Part shown: positions 15,170-21,718 of the stretch, in pieces
Position numbering within the stretch: the stretch's first letter is position 1
Layout: the number at the start of each line of letters is the position of its first letter
Assembly: GCA_030706285.1 (NCBI GenBank)
Contig: JAUZOU010000013.1
Coordinates: forward strand, 1 to 21,718
Direction of reading: 5' to 3'
Length of the DNA: 21,718 nt
Origin: Bacteroidota bacterium
Lineage (GTDB): Bacteria > Bacteroidota > Bacteroidia > Bacteroidales > UBA1402
Notes under the pieces: generated by a model
Databases searched by the model: none
What the model saw: only the letters and a program-made list of their open reading frames with translations
What the model was told of the DNA's origin: nothing
Position numbers and translations under genes: made by a program

Positions 15170-16294
15170 TTATGCAGGAACAGATACGGCATTCAGCCTC
15201 TTTCCCGTCAATTTCTGAATATCTTTAACCATCAGTTTCTCTTCCGAGGAACAAAATGTCAGGGCTGTCCCATGATGACCGGCACGACCGGTACGGCCAA
15301 TACGGTGCACATAGGTCTCCGCTACATCTGGCAGATCATAGTTTATGACCATTTCCAGATTGTCAATATCAATTCCCCTCGCGGCTATGTCCGTAGCCAC
15401 AATGACACGCGTTTTTCTGGATTTGAAATTGGTAAGGGCCCGTTGTCTTGCCCCCTGCGTTTTATTGCCGTGAATGGCTTCGCAGTCTATTCCTTTTTTT
15501 GTCAGAATCCGGGCAATTTTATCAGCGCCATGTTTGGTGCGTGAAAAAACCAGGACCGATTTATCCAAATCCTTTTTTAACAAAGTGATTAGCAGTTCGC
15601 TCTTTTGCGGTTTTTCCACAAAATACAACTGCTGATCGATCATATCCACGACCGATGAAACCGGTGCAGCCTCAATTTTCACCGGGTTATGCATGATCGA
15701 TTTTGTCAGATTTGCTATCGCTATAGGCATGGTTGCTGAAAAAAGCAGTGTCTGCCTCTGCTTTGGAAGGAGCAACAGCAATCGTTTGATATCATGTATA
15801 AAACCCATGTCCAGCATACGGTCAGCCTCATCCAGCACAAAGTGCCGGATAGAATTGAGGGAAATGTATTTTTGGCTGATCAAATCCAGCAGTCGTCCTG
15901 GGGTAGCAACCAGAATATCAATACCCTGATTTAATTGATCAACCTGCGGACGTTGATTGACGCCACCGAAAATGGCCATATGCCGAAGGTTCGTATATTT
16001 GGCATAATCTGTGAAACAGTCCTCAATCTGTATAGCCAACTCTCTAGTTGGAGTAACGATCAGTGCCTTGATCTCCCGTTTTTTTCCATTGAGCTGAGGT
16101 TGATCAAGTTGCTGAATAATCGGGATGGCAAAGGCTGCCGTTTTGCCGGTTCCTGTCTGGGCGATGCCAAGCAGATCGTGGCCCCCGAGGGCAATTGGAA
16201 TAGCTTTCTCCTGTATCGGAGTGGGTGTAATGTACTTTTTGTTAGCCAATGCTTTACTTATCGGCTCTGATATATCTAATTCATTAAATGTCAT
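15170..16294 (-). CDS. DEAD-box RNA helicase, RhlE-like
   Basis: This ATP-dependent RNA helicase has 374 residues from the start chosen here. In order: Q motif TPTPIQEKAIP, motif I AQTGTGKT (45-52), TPTRELA, TPGR, motif II VLDEADRMLDMGF (155-158 DEAD), SAT (186-188), ARGIDI and motif VI HRIGRTGRAG (330-339). It has almost no C-terminal extension, unlike many RhlE proteins with basic tails. The frame continues 23 codons upstream to 16363, but MTFNELDIS is the normal RhlE opening, so I start at 16294. It heads an operon with the cold-shock and RRM genes and probably helps in ribosome assembly or RNA decay at low temperature. Confidence 0.94.
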   Translation of the reverse strand: MTFNELDISEPISKALANKKYITPTPIQEKAIPIALGGHDLLGIAQTGTGKTAAFAIPIIQQLDQPQLNGKKREIKALIVTPTRELAIQIEDCFTDYAKYTNLRHMAIFGGVNQRPQVDQLNQGIDILVATPGRLLDLISQKYISLNSIRHFVLDEADRMLDMGFIHDIKRLLLLLPKQRQTLLFSATMPIAIANLTKSIMHNPVKIEAAPVSSVVDMIDQQLYFVEKPQKSELLITLLKKDLDKSVLVFSRTKHGADKIARILTKKGIDCEAIHGNKTQGARQRALTNFKSRKTRVIVATDIAARGIDIDNLEMVINYDLPDVAETYVHRIGRTGRAGHHGTALTFCSSEEKLMVKDIQKLTGKRLNAVSVPA

Positions 16295-16568
16295 ACGATG
16301 GCTGCAGCATTCAAGTGCAGTCTTGTTTAAATAATTATTAATCCAACACAAAACAGGATGCATAACGGTCTACTTCATTTCAGCAAATCCTAAGAATTTA
16401 TCCTGCAGATAAAAAGGTGCGTTCAGTTGGTCCATGACCTTCGCAACCGGTTCATCCAAACAAGAAAGTTGATTTTGAGGTCGGTTTTGACGATGAGAAG
16501 ATCCGCCAAGCCATAGCGGAGCAAAGCATTGTTAAGGACGATTCAATATAAACTTGATTGTCAAGCCA

Positions 16569-16576
16569 CAAAGATA
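16569..16576 (-). promoter_or_regulatory. Bacteroidota -7 promoter element, minus strand, for the helicase operon
   Basis: The minus strand reads TATCTTTG, an exact TAnnTTTG match. The nearest gene it can serve is the helicase starting at 16294, which gives an unusually long leader. No good -33 TTTG is visible. Confidence 0.5.
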
Positions 16577-16747
16577 GTCATTTATTTTGGATTATGCTAT
16601 CGGCAATGAGTCATTCCTTAAAAATGCTGATTCAAAAAGACGGATAGCCTGGGTATTAAAGCTGAAATTAACAAGCACCTACTTTGAGCTTTTGAAATTG
16701 ATTTTTCTCAATACCTACAAATATAGGCTGTTGAAATGTATTATTTT

Positions 16748-16781
16748 TTTGTTCTTTTTATGTTTATTCTGTCTATCTTAG
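16748..16781 (+). promoter_or_regulatory. Probable promoter of the kinase/HIRAN pair
   Basis: TTTG (16748-16751) and TATCTTAG (16774-16781) are separated by 22 bases, close to the Bacteroidota -33/-7 arrangement, with one mismatch in the -7 element. Transcription would begin about 16788, just before the ATG at 16802. This argues against the longer frame starting at 16736. Confidence 0.4.
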
Positions 16782-16801
16782 CAACATCATTTCAGAAACT
16801 C

Positions 16802-17827
16802 ATGAAAACGTATTTTGACATATCCGGATGGGAAGAGAAAAAGCACCTTCAAACAAAAGGCACTCGAGATAAAAGTGTCGTTCAAAATCCAGAAAATGGC
16901 GAAATGTACTATTTTAAAACGTCAATAAAAAAAGATAAAAAGGATTACAAGTATGAATTCTGGTCAGAAATAATCGCCTCTAAAATAGGAAGAGCTCTAG
17001 GTTTTAATGTCCTTCAATATGAAATAGCGAACAAATCCGGGAAAATCGGGTGCCTTTCAAAAGCCATGAACAAAGAAAATGAAACACTCACTGAAGGTAT
17101 TAGTTTTTTAACTGCCTATGATAACAGTTATCGTCCGGATTCAAAATCTTCTTACAGCTTATATACCTTAGATCTTATCTGCAATGCGTTGAAATGCTTT
17201 AATATTGAACGACATATCGACGATATTTACAGAACTCTGATTTTTGATTTTATTATTGGGAATAGCGACAGGCATCAAGAAAATTGGGGCTTTATTTCGG
17301 AATCGGAATCACAAAGCTTTCTGGAAAAAGTACATCAACATTTAAAAAAGATCCCCATCGTTAAGAAAGTAATCAGATTAATATTGCCCCGCACGTATCA
17401 TTTCGTATCAGGATGGTTTATTAAGAAGAAAGAAAAGTACAGATTTGCTCCTATCTATGATAACGGATGCTGTTTATGCAGAGAAATTAATGATGATAAA
17501 ATTTCATTAATGCTTCATAATCCACAGAAGATAAACGCTTATGTAGACAACCAGTCAAAATCAGAAATCAGAACGCCTGATGGTAATAAATACAAACACA
17601 TTGAATTGATGTATGAAATCAAGAAAAGGAATAAAGACTTCTTCAATAGCGAAATCAACCGGATTGTTGCTTCATACGATGAACAAAAGCTCCGTGAAAT
17701 TGTCTATACTATCGACAATGCCTTGCCCAATCAATTTGCAGCAGACAAATTACCCAAAGAACGAAAGGAATTGATGCTAAAAATAATATCTTTGCGTATC
17801 GATCGGTTAAGAAATCTCCTGAAGTGA
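16802..17827 (+). CDS. HipA/HipT/CtkA-like serine-threonine kinase
   Basis: This is a 341-residue kinase of the HipA C-terminal type. MYYFKTS supplies a probable ATP-binding Lys39, and EFWSEIIASKIGRALGFN (Glu54) follows as in HipA. The catalytic loop is FDFIIGNSDRHQENWGF with Asp156 and Asn161. The metal-binding loop is APIYDNGCCL with Asp220. It lacks the HipA N-terminal subdomain, like HipT of the split HipBST systems and Helicobacter CtkA; the missing part seems to be coded by the next gene. I start at 16802 because the 22 upstream codons coincide with a promoter-like sequence. The region is AT-rich compared with its neighbours, suggesting transfer. The stop overlaps the next start (GTGA). 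The target is unknown. Confidence 0.82.
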   Translation: MKTYFDISGWEEKKHLQTKGTRDKSVVQNPENGEMYYFKTSIKKDKKDYKYEFWSEIIASKIGRALGFNVLQYEIANKSGKIGCLSKAMNKENETLTEGISFLTAYDNSYRPDSKSSYSLYTLDLICNALKCFNIERHIDDIYRTLIFDFIIGNSDRHQENWGFISESESQSFLEKVHQHLKKIPIVKKVIRLILPRTYHFVSGWFIKKKEKYRFAPIYDNGCCLCREINDDKISLMLHNPQKINAYVDNQSKSEIRTPDGNKYKHIELMYEIKKRNKDFFNSEINRIVASYDEQKLREIVYTIDNALPNQFAADKLPKERKELMLKIISLRIDRLRNLLK

Positions 17828-18495
17828 AAAATGGTTATTTAAAATGCATCCGTCTTGTTTGGCGCAAATCCAAGGGAGAACGCCGGATTATCGTTGGGAC
17901 TTTATCAAGATCCAATTCAGAAGGTATAACATTCAACTATGATTTGGAAGGTATAAAAGAAGCCTCAAAATACGGTTTCGTTTGCTATCCGGATTTTCCA
18001 ATTCTTGAAAAGGAATATCACGACAATGTCCTGGATGTTTTTGGACAACGACTGAATAACTCAGAAAGGTCCGACATTCAAAACTATTACGATTTTTGGG
18101 AAATAGCCCCTGAATACAAACAAGATAAATTCTATTTACTTGCTCAAACACAAGGGCTTTTGTCTACTGACAATTTCGAATTTCTTGCCGAATACAACTT
18201 GGAACGTGGTATACGATTTATCAGCGAAATATCTGGAATTACAAACTATAAAATTGCATCGAATACGCTACAAGAAGGAGACCTGCTTAAATGGGAAAAA
18301 GAGCCTGCAAATAAATATGATTCAAAAGCTGTCAAAGTCTTAAAAAACGGCGTGCTCCTTGGATATGTGAAGAGAATTCACTCAAAAATCTTCTATGATA
18401 AAAGAGCCGACCTATTACAGATTCAGGTTAAGAGCCTGGAAAAGAACGGACACATCACAAGAGCATTCATTACAATATATGCTGAGTCAAGGTAA
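17824..18495 (+). CDS. HipS-like (HipA N-subdomain) and HIRAN-domain protein
   Basis: This 223-residue protein begins at GTG, overlapping the kinase stop by four bases (GTGA). Residues about 20-90 resemble the HipA N-terminal subdomain: RRIIVGTLSR, ITFNYD and the block PDFPILEKEYHDNVLDVFGQ followed by RLNNSERSD. Residues about 134-220 form a HIRAN domain: ISGITNYK, LQEGDLLKWEKEPANKYDSK with AV, and LLGYVKR. HIRAN domains bind DNA ends or single-stranded 3' DNA in helicases of the Rad5/HLTF type; stand-alone bacterial ones are predicted in phage and stress defence. Coupling to the kinase suggests it is the regulatory or sensing subunit. No HTH (HipB-type) protein is coded nearby. The HIRAN call is firm; the HipS-like part is less so. 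Confidence 0.75.
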   Translation: MKNGYLKCIRLVWRKSKGERRIIVGTLSRSNSEGITFNYDLEGIKEASKYGFVCYPDFPILEKEYHDNVLDVFGQRLNNSERSDIQNYYDFWEIAPEYKQDKFYLLAQTQGLLSTDNFEFLAEYNLERGIRFISEISGITNYKIASNTLQEGDLLKWEKEPANKYDSKAVKVLKNGVLLGYVKRIHSKIFYDKRADLLQIQVKSLEKNGHITRAFITIYAESR

Positions 18496-18564
18496 CTAAA
18501 CACGAACCGACATACACGGTACCGCTCTGTACATCGGACACCGATAGAAGCCAAACTGAATTTT

Positions 18565-19605
18565 CTACTGATATTGAATGTAAACCGGCTGTGGTTTCAG
18601 TTTCATTAGTTCAGCAGGTGTTAGCATCCTGTGAGGTGCTTTTTTCAGGTCATTCTTATAGAAGAGCTTAAAGCCGGTAAACTGGACCGGTTCCCTGAAA
18701 ATGTACGCCCTGTAGGTATCGTGTTTCAAAACCGGTTCACCCCATCCGTCCATATTCATCACAATCTGAACCTCCGGATGCAGCTTGATGTTTTTGTAAT
18801 TTCGAACCATCCCTTGGGTAAACCGGTGGACAATCAGAATTTTTGGAGGCAGATTGTTCTCCCGCACCAGTCTGGCCAGGTATTCCGAACAGAAATTAAT
18901 ATCGCCGGCATCCATCGTACCGATTTTGTGACCAGGCACACTACCATCTTTCATGGAAAATTCCGGATCAATACCCAGATTGACCTGAGGCATTTTCAGG
19001 TATTTCTCGAGCACCGGGACTTCATTTTTCACATTGCTTCGTCCGACCTGCAGATCCAGAAAAACAATGGCATCACCCATTTTGGCGATGGCCAACACCG
19101 AATCGATCTGTTTATCCGGCATCCGCAGACAGTACGATCCATTCTTCAACGGAATGCCCTGCCCTACAGCCGCAATGTAATGAATAGCCGGTTGCACGGG
19201 CGTAGATGGATCGACCTGTTCCCAAGTATGCACTTCCGCATGAAGACGCTTCCACAATTCCTTCGGAGGGTATTCGCCTAGTATGCCCATTTTTTTCGAA
19301 TACAGATTACCATAATAGGCGACAACCCGTTTAAAAGGCAAGATGGCTCCCTCCAGCGGATATGGCTGGCTCTTGACCGGCCAACGTCCTGTCGTATCAC
19401 CGTTGGCAATCGCCTTCACCTTTTCATCATAGGAAAGCGTATTTTTTATAGGCTTCTCTTTTTTCTTTTTGGGAGCAGGTTTCTTTTCCTGAGCCACTTT
19501 TTCTTTTTTCTCCTGTGCCGATTCAGGTTTATGAGAGCACCCGCCAGCCAGTATGGCAGCCGAAACGACTAAAGGAAAAACAAATCTTGAATTCAATCGA
19601 ATCAT
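18565..19605 (-). CDS. Lipoprotein of unknown function, probable TIM-barrel-like domain
   Basis: This 346-residue protein has signal sequence FVFPLVVSAAILAGGC, with lipidated Cys at 23. A 35-residue Lys/Glu/Pro-rich spacer (KKPAPKKKKEKP) leads to a single globular domain from about residue 80. Blocks that look conserved are VVAYYGNLYSKKMGILGEY (95-112), IVFLDLQVGRS (180-190), LGIDPEF (210-216), ILIVHRFTQGM (256-266) and MDGWGE (285-290). The spacing of strands ending in acidic residues suggests a TIM-barrel fold, and I recall similar blocks in actinobacterial lipoproteins of unknown function. It is the last gene behind the deacetylase gene (31 bases), so an envelope-glycan role is plausible but unproven. 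Confidence 0.75.
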   Translation of the reverse strand: MIRLNSRFVFPLVVSAAILAGGCSHKPESAQEKKEKVAQEKKPAPKKKKEKPIKNTLSYDEKVKAIANGDTTGRWPVKSQPYPLEGAILPFKRVVAYYGNLYSKKMGILGEYPPKELWKRLHAEVHTWEQVDPSTPVQPAIHYIAAVGQGIPLKNGSYCLRMPDKQIDSVLAIAKMGDAIVFLDLQVGRSNVKNEVPVLEKYLKMPQVNLGIDPEFSMKDGSVPGHKIGTMDAGDINFCSEYLARLVRENNLPPKILIVHRFTQGMVRNYKNIKLHPEVQIVMNMDGWGEPVLKHDTYRAYIFREPVQFTGFKLFYKNDLKKAPHRMLTPAELMKLKPQPVYIQYQ

Positions 19606-19636
19606 AAAAGCATTCGTTGTTTTAAAATGAAACAGC

Positions 19637-20482
19637 TTAGACTAATTTAAACGTCTGTCTCATTGAATTCAACAGACGTTGAGGCTTCGATTCCGGTACA
19701 ATCATCCGCCGGATGGTTTGTAAAGGATAGCTGGAATCCCGTTTGGATATCAGCGTAAAGGAGAGTTTAAAATAATGGCTTAACTCCTTGGCTCCGTTGT
19801 GGTTATAGACGCCATTCGGGTAAGCAAAAAACTCGACCGGTTTACCGACGATGGATTCCAATTTCACTTTAGGATCCGCTATCTCTTTTTTCCAGGTCGC
19901 CGCATCTTTATATTTCGTCACCATGGTGTGATCCCAGGTGTGCAATCCAATGGTATGGCCGGCCTTTGCCAAGGCGGCAATCTGGTCTTTGGTCAGGTAG
20001 TTTTTCTTGTCGTATGTAATCGTCATGATGAAGAACACGCCCCTGAAACCGTATTTCTCCAGTACAGGCGCCGCGATGGCTACATGTTCAGCCCTGGAAT
20101 CATCGAACGTGATCATGAATGGTTTTTGAGGCAAGGGTTTGTTATACTCCAGGTAGCCATACAATTGAGCTGGCGAAATGGAATGATAGCCACTGTCCGA
20201 AAGCACTTTCATCTGCGCGGAAAATGTTGCAGGGCTAACGGTGTAATCCCCCTTTTTGCCAGCTGCAATCCGATGATAACAAAGAATCGGGACTTCCGGC
20301 TTAGCCAGAATCTGAGCATTCGTATTGACGGCTTCACCGGCTGTAGCTTTCGAGCGATTGTCTACTGCTACTTCGCTAGCTGTGGCATCAGAACCTTTTT
20401 CCTTCACCTGATTGGTTTGTTTGCATCCAATTGCCAACAGTCCGGTAAGAACAACGCAACTAAAAAGAAGGTTTCTGTTCAT
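19637..20482 (-). CDS. NodB-type polysaccharide deacetylase lipoprotein
   Basis: This is a 281-residue carbohydrate esterase 4 family enzyme. The signal sequence ends in LAIGC, with lipidated Cys at 20; a 40-residue spacer follows. PILCYHRIAAG opens the domain. Motif 1 is FMITFDDSR (catalytic Asp127, metal Asp128), motif 2 is GLHTWDH (metal His181 and His185) and motif 3 is FFAYPNGVYN (219 on). All metal ligands are present, so it should deacetylate an N-acetylated glycan, such as peptidoglycan or exopolysaccharide, in the periplasm or at the surface. The start overlaps the stop of the serine hydrolase gene by four bases (ATGA), indicating one operon. Confidence 0.93.
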   Translation of the reverse strand: MNRNLLFSCVVLTGLLAIGCKQTNQVKEKGSDATASEVAVDNRSKATAGEAVNTNAQILAKPEVPILCYHRIAAGKKGDYTVSPATFSAQMKVLSDSGYHSISPAQLYGYLEYNKPLPQKPFMITFDDSRAEHVAIAAPVLEKYGFRGVFFIMTITYDKKNYLTKDQIAALAKAGHTIGLHTWDHTMVTKYKDAATWKKEIADPKVKLESIVGKPVEFFAYPNGVYNHNGAKELSHYFKLSFTLISKRDSSYPLQTIRRMIVPESKPQRLLNSMRQTFKLV

Positions 20483-21718
20483 TTTCGTTTCATCGATTGA
20501 TAAATCGTCTCCTGGATTTTTGTCCGTATTCCCATTCTGGCCAATTTGTTACCGCCATCATTCGGATACGTACGATTACTTAAAAAGACATAGATCAGGT
20601 TGTTGACCGGATCTACCCAGCAACAGGTGCCTGTATAACCCGTATGTCCGTACACTTCCCTGGGTGCTGATTCACAACAGGGACTATGCCCCGGATTAGA
20701 AGGCACCGGTTTATCGAACCCTAGTCCACGTCTCCCACTGGCCGATGTGGTCGTCGTAAAGACCCGGCAGGTTTCAGCGCGAAGGTAGCGTTTTCCATCC
20801 AATTCTCCACCATTCAGAATCATTTGATAGACCATCGCGACATCCCTGGCCGTAGCAAACAAGCCGGCATTTCCGGATACCCCGCCAAAAAACGCCGCAT
20901 CCGGATCGTGCACAAAACCTTGAATGACGCCGCTCCTCAGCCCATCCTTTCTTAAGGTCGGCGCAATTGTTTCCTTCAGGTGCGTTTTCAACGGCAAATA
21001 GCCAATATCCTTCAATCCCATCGGAGCATAAAACACACTATCCAGAAAGACATCCATGGGCCGTCCGCTGATCGATTCGGCAATTTCCTTCAGCAGAATA
21101 AAGTTGACACAACTGTAGAGGTAAGTTTTACGTTTCATAGGTGTATCGACGATCAGTTGCATCGCCGCCTCATGATAACGAGGACTCAGATAAAAACTAT
21201 CCGAGACTTGCACCGGGAACTCAGGCGATAATGTGTTGGAAACCCAGTCTGCGTTATAGTTGGTACGGCCAATCCTGATATAATGAGCGGTATCTTTCGT
21301 TGTAACCAGCCGGTGACCCTCCAGGGAGGCCGGTAATCCGGACTCATGTTCCAACAGTTCCGTCAGCGTAATCTCTTCCTTATCCGTTCCCTGCAGGAAA
21401 GGCAAATAAAAAGAGGCTTTGTCGGTCAGCTGAAGTTTACCTTCATCATACAGCTTCATGATGGCCAGCAAAGTTCCTGTCGTTTTCGAAAGAGAAGCCA
21501 GGTCATACAACGTGGAAGGCGTCACTGGCCTGATCCGGTCATACGTGTCATAGCCAAAGCATCTGTCATAAACCAGTTTGCCATCTTTCATCACGACCAC
21601 CTGGCAGCCAGGAAAGGCCCTGGCTTTCATGCCTTTTCGAACAATCAGGCCTATACGGGCCAGCGTGACAGGATTCAGCCCAGCCTCTCCGGGAGTATGA
21701 TCGGTATAGGTACGCGGA
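20479..21718 (-). CDS. Serine hydrolase (class C beta-lactamase fold), probably the C-terminal part of a GH3 fusion; 5' end missing
   Basis: The frame is open to the window edge, past the ATG at 21630, so the gene starts outside. The visible part is a beta-lactamase/penicillin-binding-type domain of about 380 residues. It has the nucleophile motif SLSK in LYDLASLSKTTGTLL, a second motif YSCVNF (a Cys where Asn or Asp is usual) and HTGYTGT near the end. The lead-in GLNPVTLARIGLIVRKGMKA with AFPGCQVVVMKDGKLVYDR is what I recall from Bacteroidota proteins joining a glycoside hydrolase family 3 N-acetylhexosaminidase to this domain. It may therefore trim peptidoglycan fragments. It is translationally coupled (ATGA) to the deacetylase gene. 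The GH3 part is inferred, not seen. Confidence 0.85.
   Translation of the reverse strand, partial: PRTYTDHTPGEAGLNPVTLARIGLIVRKGMKARAFPGCQVVVMKDGKLVYDRCFGYDTYDRIRPVTPSTLYDLASLSKTTGTLLAIMKLYDEGKLQLTDKASFYLPFLQGTDKEEITLTELLEHESGLPASLEGHRLVTTKDTAHYIRIGRTNYNADWVSNTLSPEFPVQVSDSFYLSPRYHEAAMQLIVDTPMKRKTYLYSCVNFILLKEIAESISGRPMDVFLDSVFYAPMGLKDIGYLPLKTHLKETIAPTLRKDGLRSGVIQGFVHDPDAAFFGGVSGNAGLFATARDVAMVYQMILNGGELDGKRYLRAETCRVFTTTTSASGRRGLGFDKPVPSNPGHSPCCESAPREVYGHTGYTGTCCWVDPVNNLIYVFLSNRTYPNDGGNKLARMGIRTKIQETIYQSMKRK

Larger units (their letters stand above)
16295..16801. other. Intergenic region: helicase leader and promoters for both directions
   Basis: No intact gene is supported in these 507 bases. 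On the minus strand an exact -7 element lies at 16569-16576, implying a leader of about 270 bases before the helicase start. Inside it is a 21-codon minus-strand reading frame (16370-16435, MDQLNAPFYLQDKFLGFAEM...). On the plus strand a stop-terminated frame, 16438-16551, reads VDFEVGFDDEKIRQAIAEQ and could be the end of a lost gene. A plus-strand promoter for the kinase gene lies at 16748-16781. Confidence 0.45.

Noticed and set aside
16295..16363. A 23-codon N-terminal extension of the helicase
   Set aside because: RhlE proteins start at the MTFNELDIS-type sequence; the extension has no family support.
16736..16801. An N-terminal extension of the kinase (hydrophobic MYYFFVLFMFILSILA)
   Set aside because: It looks like a membrane anchor, but the bases coincide with a -33/-7 promoter pattern and the kinase family normally begins at the downstream Met; I prefer 16802.
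18533..18545. A small hairpin, ATCGG-ACA-CCGAT, between the convergent HIRAN and lipoprotein genes
   Set aside because: The stem has only five pairs and no adjacent U-tract; not enough for a terminator call.
18631..19281. A 216-codon plus-strand frame
   Set aside because: It lies antisense to the lipoprotein gene, which has a lipobox and conserved blocks. The plus frame is rich in His/Phe/Arg, as expected of an antisense shadow.
19799..20500. A 233-codon plus-strand frame
   Set aside because: It is antisense to the NodB deacetylase gene with complete catalytic motifs; no motif of its own.
1..21718. CRISPR arrays, tRNA or rRNA genes, and complete insertion sequences
   Set aside because: I saw no regularly spaced repeats, no tRNA-like T-loop and acceptor arrangement, no rRNA-like sequence and no intact transposase frame.

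Overview
The window (about 21.7 kb) comes from a member of the Bacteroidota, most likely the order Bacteroidales. Several families seen here are typical of that group: a DUF4251 lipoprotein, a LytTR regulator with a LytS/YehU-type kinase, an RRM-type RNA-binding protein with a Gly/Arg tail, a NEW3 protein with ABC exporter, a DUF3857 remnant, and a serine hydrolase that looks like the C-terminal part of a GH3/beta-lactamase fusion. Many gene starts lack a Shine-Dalgarno sequence, and several are preceded by the Bacteroidota -7 promoter element TAnnTTTG. I cannot name the genus. Both ends of the window cut a gene.

Layout. 1-594: 3' part of a Mip/FkpA-like FKBP prolyl isomerase with a histone-H1-like Ala/Lys tail, ending at a bidirectional terminator. 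674-2488 (minus): a histidine kinase and LytTR response regulator pair. 2861-7082 (plus): a compact four-gene cassette, adenylation enzyme, carrier protein, MBOAT O-acyltransferase and SGNH-like membrane protein. It parallels the Gram-positive dltA-C-B-D D-alanylation machine but sits in a Gram-negative and has a changed substrate-pocket residue. 7090-7125 may be the tail of a decayed tyrosine recombinase. 7225-8413 (minus): a secreted or membrane protein of unknown role and a PNPOx-type flavoprotein. 8615-9707 (plus): a DUF4251 lipoprotein and a family-6 DNA glycosylase. 9708-10372: no intact gene, but a frameshifted DUF3857 remnant containing a long perfect hairpin. 10373-13565 (plus): NEW3 protein, ABC ATPase and ABC-2 permease; the two ABC genes have unusually strong Shine-Dalgarno sequences. 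13646-14164: a macrodomain ADP-ribose hydrolase. 14342-16294 (minus): an RNA-remodelling operon (RhlE-like DEAD-box helicase, cold-shock-domain protein, RRM protein) with a probable long 5' leader. 16802-18495 (plus): an AT-rich two-gene insert coding for a HipA/HipT/CtkA-like kinase and a HipS-like plus HIRAN protein with a GTGA overlap. 18565-21718 (minus): a serine hydrolase domain (partial), a NodB polysaccharide deacetylase lipoprotein and another lipoprotein, probably one envelope operon.

The two best candidates for an undescribed system are the Dlt-like aminoacylation cassette (2861-7082), possibly controlled by the divergent LytTR two-component pair, and the kinase/HIRAN pair (16802-18495). 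The kinase/HIRAN pair looks like a rearranged split HipA with no visible HipB antitoxin. The RNA helicase/CSD/RRM operon with its long leader is a third point of interest.
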